A DNA stretch of 35,911 bases from Gammaproteobacteria bacterium (GTDB lineage: Bacteria; Pseudomonadota; Gammaproteobacteria; Pseudomonadales; Azotimanducaceae): contig JAUILI010000020.1 of assembly GCA_030433075.1 (NCBI GenBank), positions 1 to 35,911 on the forward strand, given 5' to 3'. Shown here one piece after another: positions 18,301 to 25,685 of the stretch. Position numbers and translations under genes: made by a program. Under the pieces are notes generated by a model. The model did not search any database. It had not been told where the DNA came from and saw only the letters and a program-made list of their open reading frames with translations. How positions within the stretch are numbered: the stretch's first letter is position 1; each line of letters opens with the position of its first letter.

Positions 18301-18306
18301 TACACT
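18301..18306 (+). promoter_or_regulatory. Putative -10 element (TACACT) for the ThDP enzyme
   Basis: TACACT lies 31 bases before the ATG at 18338, in the 94-base gap between divergent ADH and ThDP-enzyme genes. No convincing -35 is seen. It has the same form and distance as at 7831. Confidence 0.35.
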
Positions 18307-18337
18307 CATGGACTTCAGCAACGGGGGAGAACGCACC

Positions 18338-19882
18338 ATGAATGGCGCGCAAAGCTTGGTTCAAACGCTGGTCGATGCGGGGGTCACGGTGTGCTTCACC
18401 AACCCCGGCACCAGCGAGATGCATTTCGTCGCAGCGCTTGATGACAATCCGGAGATGCGCTGTGTCCTGGGGCTGTTCGAGGGCGTGGTCAGCGGCGCCG
18501 CTGATGGTTATGCGCGCATGGCCGATCGCCCTGCCGCTACCCTCCTCCATCTTGGCCCTGGGCTCGGTAATGCCCTGGCCAATCTTCATAACGCTAAGCG
18601 GGCCCATACGCCCATGGTGAATATCGTCGGGGATCACGCGACCTACCACAGCCATTTCGATGCGCCCCTGACTTCCGATGTGGAGGGCGTAGCCCGCCCC
18701 ATGTCCCACTGGCTTCGGCGCTCCCGCTACGCCGCGGAGGTGGCTCGGGATGGGGCCGAGGCCGTGCGCGCAGCCATGAGTGCGCCGGGGCAAATTGCCA
18801 CCCTCGTACTCCCTGCGGATACGGCCTGGGATGAGGCCCCGGGGCCCGCAACCCCCCTCAGCGTTCCGGCCCGGCCAACCCCTCAACCGGAAGCCATCGA
18901 GGCGGCCCGGGCGGCCCTGGCCAGCGGGGAGCCCTGCGTGCTTCTTATGAACGGCCAGGCCCTGCGGGCCCCGGCCTTGGCTCAGGCGGCGCGGGTGGCG
19001 GAGGCCTCCGGGGCGCGGCTGTTCCACGACACCTTTGTCTCCCGCCTCACGCGCGGGCCAGGCTTGCCGGCCCCAGAACGCCTCCCCTACTTCGGCGAGC
19101 AGGCCCTGGAGGCCCTGGAGGGAACGGCGCATCTGATTTTGGTGGGGACCCGGCCCCCCGTGTCCTTCTTCGCCTACCCGGACAAGCCCAGCTCCCTCGT
19201 TCCCGAAGGCTGCACCGTGCATAGCCTGGTGGGCGTGGAAGGCGATGCCCTGGCCGCCCTGACGGCGCTGGCTGATGCCCTTAACGCGCCGGCTACGGCC
19301 AACCCGGTGCAGCCGCCGAAGCCCGAAGCCCCCCCTGCGGGGCCCCTGACGCCGGCCACCATCGCGGCCTCCCTGGGCGTACTCATGCCGGAAAATGCCA
19401 TCGTGGTGGATGAAGCCGCGACCTCGGGCTTTGCCCTGCCGGGGGCCACCGCAGGAAGCCCCACCCACGATTGGCTAGCCCTGACGGGCGGCGCCATTGG
19501 TCAGGGGCTCCCCACGGCCGTGGGCGCTGCCGTGGCCTGCCCGGATCGCAAGGTGCTGTGCATGCAGGCCGATGGCTCGGCCATGTACACGGTGCAGGCC
19601 CTGTGGACCATGGCCCGGGAAAAGCTCGACGTGGTGACGGTGATCTTCTCAAACCGGAAGTACGCCATTCTCCAGGTCGAATTCATGCGCGTTGGCGCCC
19701 ACAACCCGGGGCCCAAGGCCATGAGCATGCTCGATCTGTCGAACCCGGATATCGATTGGGTGGCCATGGCGAAGGCCATGGGCGTGGAAGCGGAGCGCGT
19801 GGACGAGGCGACGGCCTTTCATGCCGCGCTGGCCCGGGCCATCGCGACGCCGGGACCGCGCCTCATTGAAGCGGTGATCTAG
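18338..19882 (+). CDS. ThDP-dependent enzyme, acetolactate synthase / benzoylformate decarboxylase-like
   Basis: Cytoplasmic thiamine-diphosphate enzyme of the acetolactate synthase fold, 514 residues. The catalytic glutamate is E48 in VLGLFEGVVSGAADGYARM. The C-terminal ThDP motif begins ADGSAMYTVQAL with D412 and ends in SNRKY (N439), the expected 24-27 residue spacing. The canonical motif is GDG...NN, so the A-D-G and S-N variants set it apart from true IlvB. There is no small regulatory subunit next to it. The ATG has GGGGGAG about 8 bases upstream. The alternative start at 18308 adds ten unconvincing residues. It could be a 2-oxoacid decarboxylase or a carboligase; I would not call it biosynthetic acetolactate synthase. 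Confidence 0.85.
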   Translation: MNGAQSLVQTLVDAGVTVCFTNPGTSEMHFVAALDDNPEMRCVLGLFEGVVSGAADGYARMADRPAATLLHLGPGLGNALANLHNAKRAHTPMVNIVGDHATYHSHFDAPLTSDVEGVARPMSHWLRRSRYAAEVARDGAEAVRAAMSAPGQIATLVLPADTAWDEAPGPATPLSVPARPTPQPEAIEAARAALASGEPCVLLMNGQALRAPALAQAARVAEASGARLFHDTFVSRLTRGPGLPAPERLPYFGEQALEALEGTAHLILVGTRPPVSFFAYPDKPSSLVPEGCTVHSLVGVEGDALAALTALADALNAPATANPVQPPKPEAPPAGPLTPATIAASLGVLMPENAIVVDEAATSGFALPGATAGSPTHDWLALTGGAIGQGLPTAVGAAVACPDRKVLCMQADGSAMYTVQALWTMAREKLDVVTVIFSNRKYAILQVEFMRVGAHNPGPKAMSMLDLSNPDIDWVAMAKAMGVEAERVDEATAFHAALARAIATPGPRLIEAVI

Positions 19883-20256
19883 GGCTTCCGCGCCTCGATG
19901 TCCTCCAGGATGCGCGCGCAGCGCGCCTGGAGGGCTTTCCGCCCAGCCTCATTGCCGGGATCCTGCGCGGCCAGCGCGGTCGCGAGCCCCTCAAACAGCA
20001 CCCGATAGCCCTCTAGGGTGGCGCCGTAGCTCCGGTGATTGGGCACTTCAAAATCAAGAAGCGTCCGCCGGGGTTCGTCGTCCATGAGCAGGAGATCGAA
20101 AATGCCCGCCAGCATGCGACCCCGCATGCCCTGATCCATATGGTGAGTGGCCTGGGCGGAGGGGGCGTGGGCCGCCACCATGGCGGCCCAGAGCTGATCC
20201 TCTAGGGCCGGGTCCGTAGCCTGCTCCAGGAGGCCCCAAAGGGCGTCGGCGCTCAT
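19879..20256 (-). CDS. Uncharacterised protein coupled to a Baeyer-Villiger monooxygenase
   Basis: I do not recognise the family. The 125-residue product is soluble, acidic and mostly helical by appearance. It has MAGIFDLLLMDDEPRRTLLDFEV-like sequence, then NHRSYG and a closing alpha-helical segment rich in Ala, Arg and Glu. Its ATG shares a base with the stop of the monooxygenase gene (TAATG), so it is almost surely translated with it. Its stop shares CTAG with the convergent ThDP gene. An accessory or stability role for the monooxygenase is possible, but this is only context. Coding is supported by the overlaps and GC-rich third positions. Confidence 0.75.
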   Translation of the reverse strand: MSADALWGLLEQATDPALEDQLWAAMVAAHAPSAQATHHMDQGMRGRMLAGIFDLLLMDDEPRRTLLDFEVPNHRSYGATLEGYRVLFEGLATALAAQDPGNEAGRKALQARCARILEDIEARKP

Positions 20257-21860
20257 TACGCCGCCCGGTGGAAGCCTTCGTACCCCGCAGCCCTCACCGC
20301 GTCGCACTTCTCGCAGTAAGCGGGGAAACCAAGGTAAGGCATAAAGACCCGGGGCTTGCCGGGAATATTGGCGCCCACATACCAGGAGTTGCAGGTGGGA
20401 TAGATGGTCGCGTCGCCCACCTCATTGACGTGCTCTACCCAGGCCTCCTGGGCCTCTAGCTCTGCCTCCATGGTGGCGTAGCCTCCGGCCTTAAGGTCGG
20501 CGATGGCATCCCCGATGAAGCGCACGTGCTGCTCGATGGAGGGCAGCATGTTCGTGAGCACGGAAGGCGAGCCAGGCCCGGTCACCGTAAAGAGATTGGG
20601 AAAGCCGACCACCTGCAGGCCCAGGTAGCTCTTCGGCCCCTCGGCCCAGGCCTCCGTGAGCGCTTGGCCGTTCCGGCCCCGGATGTCGATGCGCGTCAGG
20701 GCGCCGGTCATGGCGTCAAAGCCCGTGGCAAAGACCACCGCGTCCACTTCATAGCGCGCCCCGTCCGTTTCCACGCCGTCGGCGTACAGCCCCTTGAGCG
20801 GGGTTTCCCGAAGATCCACGAGCTGGACATGGGGCTCGTTGAAGGTTTCGAAGTAGCCCGTATCGGCGCAGAGACGTTTACAGCCCACGGCCGTATCGGG
20901 CAGGAGCTTCCGCGCCGTCTCCGGATCCTTCACCTTTTCCTTGATCTTGCCGCGAATGAATTCCGCGGCGTACTCGTTAGCTTCCGTCGTGAGGCCCGTG
21001 TCCCCGAAGGCCCGCATGAACAGCAGGCCTCCGAGCTGCCAGTGGTACTCGAACTGGGCTTGGCGCTCCTCCGGGGAGGCCTCGAGCACCGAACCCTGGT
21101 TTGACGGATGGCGCGCTCCGAAGCCGATCAGCTCCTGGGCGTTGCGGGCCCGAAGATCGGCGTAGTTGGCCTTGATGGCCTTATCCAGGCTCCGGTCGAG
21201 GGGCTTGTTCTGCGCCGGTACGGAATGGTTGGGCGTGCGCTGGAAAACGGTGAGGCTTTTCGCTTGCTTCGCGATGAGGGGAATGGACTGAATGCCGGAG
21301 GAGCCCGTGCCAATCACGGCGACCCGCTTGCCGGTGAAATCCACCCCTGCCTTGGGCCAGCGTCCGGTGTGGTAGATCGGGCCCGCATAGGCATCGGCGC
21401 CGGCGATATCTGGCACGTTGGGCATGGATAGGCACCCCGTGGCCATGACCACAAATTGCGCGTCCCAGGAGCGGCCGTCCTCGGCGGTGACGGCCCAGCG
21501 CTTCTCCCCTTCGTCGAAGTGCGCCGAAGCGACCCGGGTGTGGAATTCCATATCCCGGCGCAGATCAAAACGTTCCGCTACGTGCTGGCAGTAGGCCAGG
21601 ATCTCCGGCTGGGACGCATAGCGCTCGCTCCACTGCCACTCTTGCTGCAGCGCCTCATCAAACTGGTAGGAATACTCGAGGGACTCCACGTCACAGCGGG
21701 CGCCCGGGTAGCGATTCCAATACCAGGTGCCGCCGACGTCGCTGCCCGCCTCGAGGACCTTTGCGGTCAGGCCCTGTTGCCGCGCGCGGTGGAGCATGTA
21801 CATGCCCCCGAACCCCGCCCCCACGATGATGAGATCAAGCTTTTGCGTTGCGTCCGTCAT
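20256..21860 (-). CDS. Flavin-containing Baeyer-Villiger monooxygenase
   Basis: Inserts oxygen next to a ketone to form an ester or lactone with NADPH, O2 and FAD. The 534-residue protein has an N-terminal FAD motif GAGFGGMYMLHRA (about 13-25), DVGGTWYWNRYPGARCDVES, a central fingerprint YAGPIYHTGRWP, then an NADPH motif VIGTGSSGIQ. VVFATGFDAMTG comes before the last third. The fingerprint is normally F-x-G-x3-H-x3-W; the first position is Tyr here. GGGGAGGA precedes the ATG. It is the middle gene of DUF1295-BVMO-unknown. Substrates could be cyclic ketones or steroids; a DUF1295 reductase-like neighbour fits the latter but does not prove it. Confidence 0.93.
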   Translation of the reverse strand: MTDATQKLDLIIVGAGFGGMYMLHRARQQGLTAKVLEAGSDVGGTWYWNRYPGARCDVESLEYSYQFDEALQQEWQWSERYASQPEILAYCQHVAERFDLRRDMEFHTRVASAHFDEGEKRWAVTAEDGRSWDAQFVVMATGCLSMPNVPDIAGADAYAGPIYHTGRWPKAGVDFTGKRVAVIGTGSSGIQSIPLIAKQAKSLTVFQRTPNHSVPAQNKPLDRSLDKAIKANYADLRARNAQELIGFGARHPSNQGSVLEASPEERQAQFEYHWQLGGLLFMRAFGDTGLTTEANEYAAEFIRGKIKEKVKDPETARKLLPDTAVGCKRLCADTGYFETFNEPHVQLVDLRETPLKGLYADGVETDGARYEVDAVVFATGFDAMTGALTRIDIRGRNGQALTEAWAEGPKSYLGLQVVGFPNLFTVTGPGSPSVLTNMLPSIEQHVRFIGDAIADLKAGGYATMEAELEAQEAWVEHVNEVGDATIYPTCNSWYVGANIPGKPRVFMPYLGFPAYCEKCDAVRAAGYEGFHRAA

Positions 21861-21912
21861 GTCGTGTCCTCCCCAGGTTCACGATGTTCCCCAAATTTCG
21901 ATGATGACCGAT

Positions 21913-21943
21913 GGCCTAGCCCCTGGCTACGGGCCCCTAGGCC
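21913..21943. repeat. Inverted repeat over the DUF1295 stop codon
   Basis: GGCCTAG (21913-21919) and CTAGGCC (21937-21943) are exact inverted repeats. CCC/GGG can pair inside the 17-base loop. The outer arm includes the minus-strand TAG of DUF1295 (21937-21939), and there is no T run. It may be a weak attenuator or RNA-end stabiliser between DUF1295 and the monooxygenase. Confidence 0.45.
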
Positions 21944-22830
21944 CCGGAGCTTCGGACCCGGCCCAGGGGCCGGGGAAAGAGCACGGGAGTGCGGTCAAGA
22001 TAGGCCTGATAGGCCGGATCGTTGCCCCAGCGCCGCTTGCCCCGGGAGGCCAGCAGCGGAATGCCGCTGATGCGCGTGAGCAATACGTAAACAAACACCG
22101 GAGACAGTAAGGTGAGCTGCTGCCAGCCGCTGAGCACGGGGACGGCCACGAGGGCCACGCCGAGCCAAAGGAGGATCTCCCCGAGGTAGTTGGGGTGGCG
22201 ACAGAGGGCCCAGAGGCCGCTTTGGATGAAGGCCCCCTCGTTCTTGGGGTCACGGCGAAAGGCGCGCTTCTGCCCATCGGCAATCACTTCAAGGATGAAG
22301 CCGAGGAGCCACAGGGCCCCGCCGACGAGGGCGAAGGGCCCAAGGGGCACGCTTTGGTCGCTGGCCATGGCCGCAAGGGCGGCCCCGATGGTGATCAGCA
22401 CCCACAGCCCCTGGAGGGTCCAGGTCATGAAGAACCGCAGAAAGGACACCTTAAGCGCATCAAAGCGCCCATCCCGGCCATCGGCGCGCACCCGCGCAAA
22501 GAGGAACGTGCCCAAACGCAGGGCCCAAAGCACCACCATCGCGGCCAAGAGGAGCACCCGAGGATCGGAAGCGCCCGTGAGCCAAAGCGTTCCCAGGGCC
22601 AGGGTCAGGTACGTCAGGGAGCCCGTGGCGTCGAAATAATGTTCCGTATGAGCGAGGAAAGAGGGAACAAAGACGGCCCAGTTAAGGGCAAAGGCCCAGA
22701 GCGCCGCCAGGGCAAAAAGCGGATAGCCGGCCACCTCCCGCGTCCCTTGGCTCCCGGCCCAAGCCCATAGGGCCCCAAGGGCCATGGCGATGACTGCCCC
22801 GAGCAGGGCTCCCCGTTCCGCCTTACTCAT
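21937..22830 (-). CDS. DUF1295 family membrane protein (steroid 5-alpha-reductase-like)
   Basis: Polytopic inner-membrane protein of 297 residues with about seven hydrophobic segments. The C-terminal part carries the family signature CRHPNYLGEILLWLGVAL (about 223-240) after FRRDPKNEGAFIQSGLW. The fold is shared with steroid 5-alpha reductases and isoprenylcysteine methyltransferases, which bind NADPH or SAM there. Bacterial DUF1295 proteins are largely uncharacterised. The ATG at 22830 has GGAGGAG upstream. It is first in the operon with the Baeyer-Villiger monooxygenase (76 bases further) and divergent from the transglycosylase operon. A role in modifying a sterol or other lipid ketone is possible but inferred from context. 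Confidence 0.86.
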   Translation of the reverse strand: MSKAERGALLGAVIAMALGALWAWAGSQGTREVAGYPLFALAALWAFALNWAVFVPSFLAHTEHYFDATGSLTYLTLALGTLWLTGASDPRVLLLAAMVVLWALRLGTFLFARVRADGRDGRFDALKVSFLRFFMTWTLQGLWVLITIGAALAAMASDQSVPLGPFALVGGALWLLGFILEVIADGQKRAFRRDPKNEGAFIQSGLWALCRHPNYLGEILLWLGVALVAVPVLSGWQQLTLLSPVFVYVLLTRISGIPLLASRGKRRWGNDPAYQAYLDRTPVLFPRPLGRVRSSGA

Positions 22831-22936
22831 GGTGTTCTCCTCCCTCTGCGTTCCTGCCTACCCGTGCATGATCGGCTAGGGCGAAGCGTGTGCCCATGCT
22901 AGGCTCCTGCCTCCCTTTTGATCTCCGGGAGGCTCC
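22831..22936. promoter_or_regulatory. Divergent region between DUF1295 and the transglycosylase operon
   Basis: A 106-base gap. TAGGCT at 22900-22905 lies 31 bases before the GTG at 22937, matching the -10 position seen elsewhere, but has no clear -35. This would be the promoter of the five-gene unit that includes the UGSC selenoprotein. I see no further repeat or riboswitch-like structure. Confidence 0.3.
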
Positions 22937-24151
22937 GTGCGTCACCCTGCTCTGCGCCTTTATACCGTCCTTTTCCTCCTCTGCGCAGCCCTTGGCGCTG
23001 GCGCTTCGGAGGAACCGACCTTCGAGGCCTGCGTCGCCGACCTTGGCGCCCGGGCCGCCGCCGAGGGCATTGCGGAGCCGATTTGGCGCGAGGCCGTGGC
23101 CGTCACCGCGCCCGTGCCCCGGGTGCTTGAGCTGGATCGGAGCCAGCCCGAATTCACCACCCCCTTTAGCCGCTACTTCGGCCTCCGCGTGTCCCCCGGT
23201 CGTATTGATGCGGGGCGCAGGCATTTCCGCGAGCATCGCGCGTTACTGCAGCGGGTTCAGCAGGCCAGCGGCGTACCGGGTCACTACCTCGTGGCCTTCT
23301 GGGGGCTGGAAACGAACTTTGGATCCTATCTTGGAAAGATGCCCCTGCTGGGTTCCCTCGCCACCCTCGCGTGTGATCCTCGCCGAGCAGACTTCTTCGG
23401 GGCCCAGTGGATCGACGCCGTGCGTCTCCTCGACCGAGGCGATCTCACCTTCGATCGCCTGGAAAGCAGCTGGGCCGGCGCCCTGGGGCACGTGCAATTT
23501 ATGCCTTCGGTTTATCTTCGCTATGCCCAGGACGGCGATGGGGATGGGCGGGTGGATCTTTTTGGTAGCGTCGATGACGCCATGGTCAGCGCTGGAGCCT
23601 TTCTTCAGGGCCTGGGGTGGGCTCGGGGAGAGCGCTGGGGTCGGGAAGTCGCACTCCCGGAAGGCTTTGACTACGGCCTTGCGGGCAGAAAAAAGCGCCG
23701 TTCCCTGGCGGCCTGGGGCGCCCTTGGAATACGCCAAGCCGACGGCGCGCCCCTCCCCGCAGCGGATCTTGAGGCGGCGCTTCTCGTGCCCTCGGGTCAC
23801 GCCGGTCCGGCCTTTTTGGTTTATCGCAACTTCGACGTGATCATGGGATGGAACCGAAGCGAGTTCTACGCCCTCAGCGTCGGCATCCTCGCCGATGCGA
23901 TCGCCGGGGGTGCGGGGCTTTCCACAGCGCCCCCCGCTGACGAACTACGCCTGTCCATGGATCAGGTTTCCGCACTACAGCGAGCCCTCGTCGAGGGCGG
24001 CCATCTCACGGGCGCCGTTGATGGGCTCCTAGGCCCGGCGACCCGGGCAGCCCTTGCCCGGGCCGAGGCCGCCTTTGGGCTTATCGCTGACGGTCACCCC
24101 GATCCCCATACCCTGGCCGTCCTGGGCCTCGATCTTTCCCCACAGCCGTAA
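22937..24151 (+). CDS. Lytic murein transglycosylase, MltB family, with peptidoglycan-binding domain
   Basis: Cleaves glycan strands of peptidoglycan with formation of 1,6-anhydro ends, in the periplasm. The 404 residues start with a signal peptide (about 1-23, ending AGAS). The SLT_2 domain carries catalytic E125 in FWGLETNFGSYLG. GALGHVQFMPSVYLRYAQDGDGDG marks the substrate groove. YNFD-like VYRNFDVIMGWNRSEFYALSVG closes that domain. A PG_binding_1 domain at about 340-400 has LQRALVEGGHLTGAVDGLLGPATRAAL. The start is a GTG at 22937 with GGGAGG about 5 bases upstream. It is first in a unit of five genes with gaps of 13, 15, 9 and -4 bases. Confidence 0.93.
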   Translation: MRHPALRLYTVLFLLCAALGAGASEEPTFEACVADLGARAAAEGIAEPIWREAVAVTAPVPRVLELDRSQPEFTTPFSRYFGLRVSPGRIDAGRRHFREHRALLQRVQQASGVPGHYLVAFWGLETNFGSYLGKMPLLGSLATLACDPRRADFFGAQWIDAVRLLDRGDLTFDRLESSWAGALGHVQFMPSVYLRYAQDGDGDGRVDLFGSVDDAMVSAGAFLQGLGWARGERWGREVALPEGFDYGLAGRKKRRSLAAWGALGIRQADGAPLPAADLEAALLVPSGHAGPAFLVYRNFDVIMGWNRSEFYALSVGILADAIAGGAGLSTAPPADELRLSMDQVSALQRALVEGGHLTGAVDGLLGPATRAALARAEAAFGLIADGHPDPHTLAVLGLDLSPQP

Positions 24152-24164
24152 GGAACACCCCACC

Positions 24165-24980
24165 GTGCAAGTCCCCGCAGAAGCGTTTCTAGGTCTTCAG
24201 CGCGTCTCCGAGACGCGCTTTTCCCTGCCCCTTCGTCCCGCCCTGAGCGGTGGCGGCGGCAGCCTATTTGGCGGCGTGGGGCTGGCCGCGGGCATGGCCG
24301 CCCTCGCCCAGGCGGCGGAGAAACCCCTGGTCTGGAGTACGGGGCAATTTCTGTCCCTGACCCAGGGCATGGAAGCCTTGACGGTGGAGGTCAGCTTGCC
24401 CGCCGTGGGACGACACGTGACCCAGGGTCAGGTGCAGGGACGCCATGGTGATCAGCCCATCTTTACCGTGCTGGGCGCCTTGGGCCAGCGCCCCGAGGCC
24501 GGGCCGGGGACCTGGGTTACGCGCCCCGAGGCCCCGGCGCCGGAGTCTTGCCCTCGCATCGATCGCGAGCACCAGGAGGAAACGCTGCATCGGGCCATTG
24601 AGCTGCGCCGGGCCAAGGGCATGTTTGGTTTCTCCCAGGAAGGGGCACCGAGCGGCTGCGGGCGAAACCTCCTCTGGGCCCGCATGCCCGGCTACACCAT
24701 TGATGCCGTGGCCCTGGCGATCATTGCGGACTACATGCCTTCCGTTCTTGGCGATGCGCTGGAGAGCCAGATCTTCTGCACAAGCCTTGATAACACCCTG
24801 CGCCTCGGCCTGCCCCGACCGACGGAGTGGGTCCTCTGTGATAACCGCATGACCTATACGGAAGGTGGCTTTGGCTACGGAACGGGGTATCTTTGGAGCG
24901 AGAGCGGCCACCTGTTGGCCACCGCGACCCAATCCATGATCGTCCGTCGCCCCCCTGCGCCGGCCGTGGCCGCGGGCTAG
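24165..24980 (+). CDS. Acyl-CoA thioesterase, TesB-like double hotdog
   Basis: Hydrolyses acyl-CoA to free acid and CoA in the cytoplasm. The 271 residues hold two hotdog halves. The first has SLFGGVGLAAGMAALAQA (about 33-50), then STGQFLSLTQGMEALTVEV. The second has IIADYMPSVL and SLDNTLRLG, and ends ATATQSMIVR. D189 and Q256 lie where I recall the catalytic Asp and Gln of E. coli TesB. The start is a GTG at 24165 with AAGGA about 10 bases upstream. The frame runs further up, but inside the transglycosylase gene. It is the second gene of the operon, 15 bases from the histidine phosphatase. Confidence 0.87.
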   Translation: MQVPAEAFLGLQRVSETRFSLPLRPALSGGGGSLFGGVGLAAGMAALAQAAEKPLVWSTGQFLSLTQGMEALTVEVSLPAVGRHVTQGQVQGRHGDQPIFTVLGALGQRPEAGPGTWVTRPEAPAPESCPRIDREHQEETLHRAIELRRAKGMFGFSQEGAPSGCGRNLLWARMPGYTIDAVALAIIADYMPSVLGDALESQIFCTSLDNTLRLGLPRPTEWVLCDNRMTYTEGGFGYGTGYLWSESGHLLATATQSMIVRRPPAPAVAAG

Positions 24981-24995
24981 CACAGGAGAACGCTG

Positions 24996-25676
24996 ATGGC
25001 CTACCGACAGCCTCGCTTCAGCCGCCCCCCGGGGGCCACGGAGCTTTTGCTGGTTCGGCACGGGGAATCCCGCGCCGCGGACCCCGCGAATCCCTTCCCC
25101 CTCGTGGATGGGCAGGGGGATCCGGAGCTTCATCCCGCTGGGCGGGCCCAGGCCGAGGCGGTAGCGGCGCGGCTGCAGCACCTTCCTCTCGCCGCCCTCT
25201 ATGCCACCAAGCTTCAGCGCACCCGGGAAACGGCCGCCCCTACGGCGGCGGCCCTAGGCTGCGCCGTGGAAGTGGATCCGGATCTCCACGAGGTGCATCT
25301 CGGCGCCTGGGAAGGTGGGCTGTTCCGCCAGAAGGTGGCGGAGCTGGATCCGGTCTATGTGGAGATGCAGCGCCAGCAGCGCTGGGATGTGATCCCGGGC
25401 GGGGAAAGCCCTGAGGCCCTCGATGCGCGCCTCGGCCGGGCCCTCGCCCGCCTTCATCGCGCCCACCCAGACACCATGATCGCCGCCTTTGTCCACGGCG
25501 GCGTCATTGCCCATGTGCTCCATATGGCGACGGGCAGCCAGCGCTTTGCCTTCACCGGCGCGGAGAACGGCTCCATCAGCCAGCTGCTCCTCACCGCGGA
25601 GGGCATCAAGGTACGAAGCTTCAATGACGTCAGCCACCTGGCTCACCTCGAGGCCGGGGACGGACGCATGACCTAG
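24996..25676 (+). CDS. Histidine phosphatase superfamily protein
   Basis: Phosphohydrolase of the phosphoglycerate-mutase-like branch that works through a phospho-histidine; 226 residues. The N-terminal RHGES motif gives catalytic H22 (LLVRHGESR), and R21 sits beside it. LQRTRETAAPTA supplies the second Arg. EVHLGAWEGG supplies the acid, and FVHGGVIAHVLHMATG the second His. The substrate cannot be read: members act on sugar phosphates, phosphoproteins or cofactor precursors. The ATG has AGGAGA upstream. It sits 9 bases before the UGSC selenoprotein gene, so a phosphate-ester substrate in the same pathway is possible but unproven. Confidence 0.9.
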   Translation: MAYRQPRFSRPPGATELLLVRHGESRAADPANPFPLVDGQGDPELHPAGRAQAEAVAARLQHLPLAALYATKLQRTRETAAPTAAALGCAVEVDPDLHEVHLGAWEGGLFRQKVAELDPVYVEMQRQQRWDVIPGGESPEALDARLGRALARLHRAHPDTMIAAFVHGGVIAHVLHMATGSQRFAFTGAENGSISQLLLTAEGIKVRSFNDVSHLAHLEAGDGRMT

Positions 25677-25685
25677 GGAGGAACC

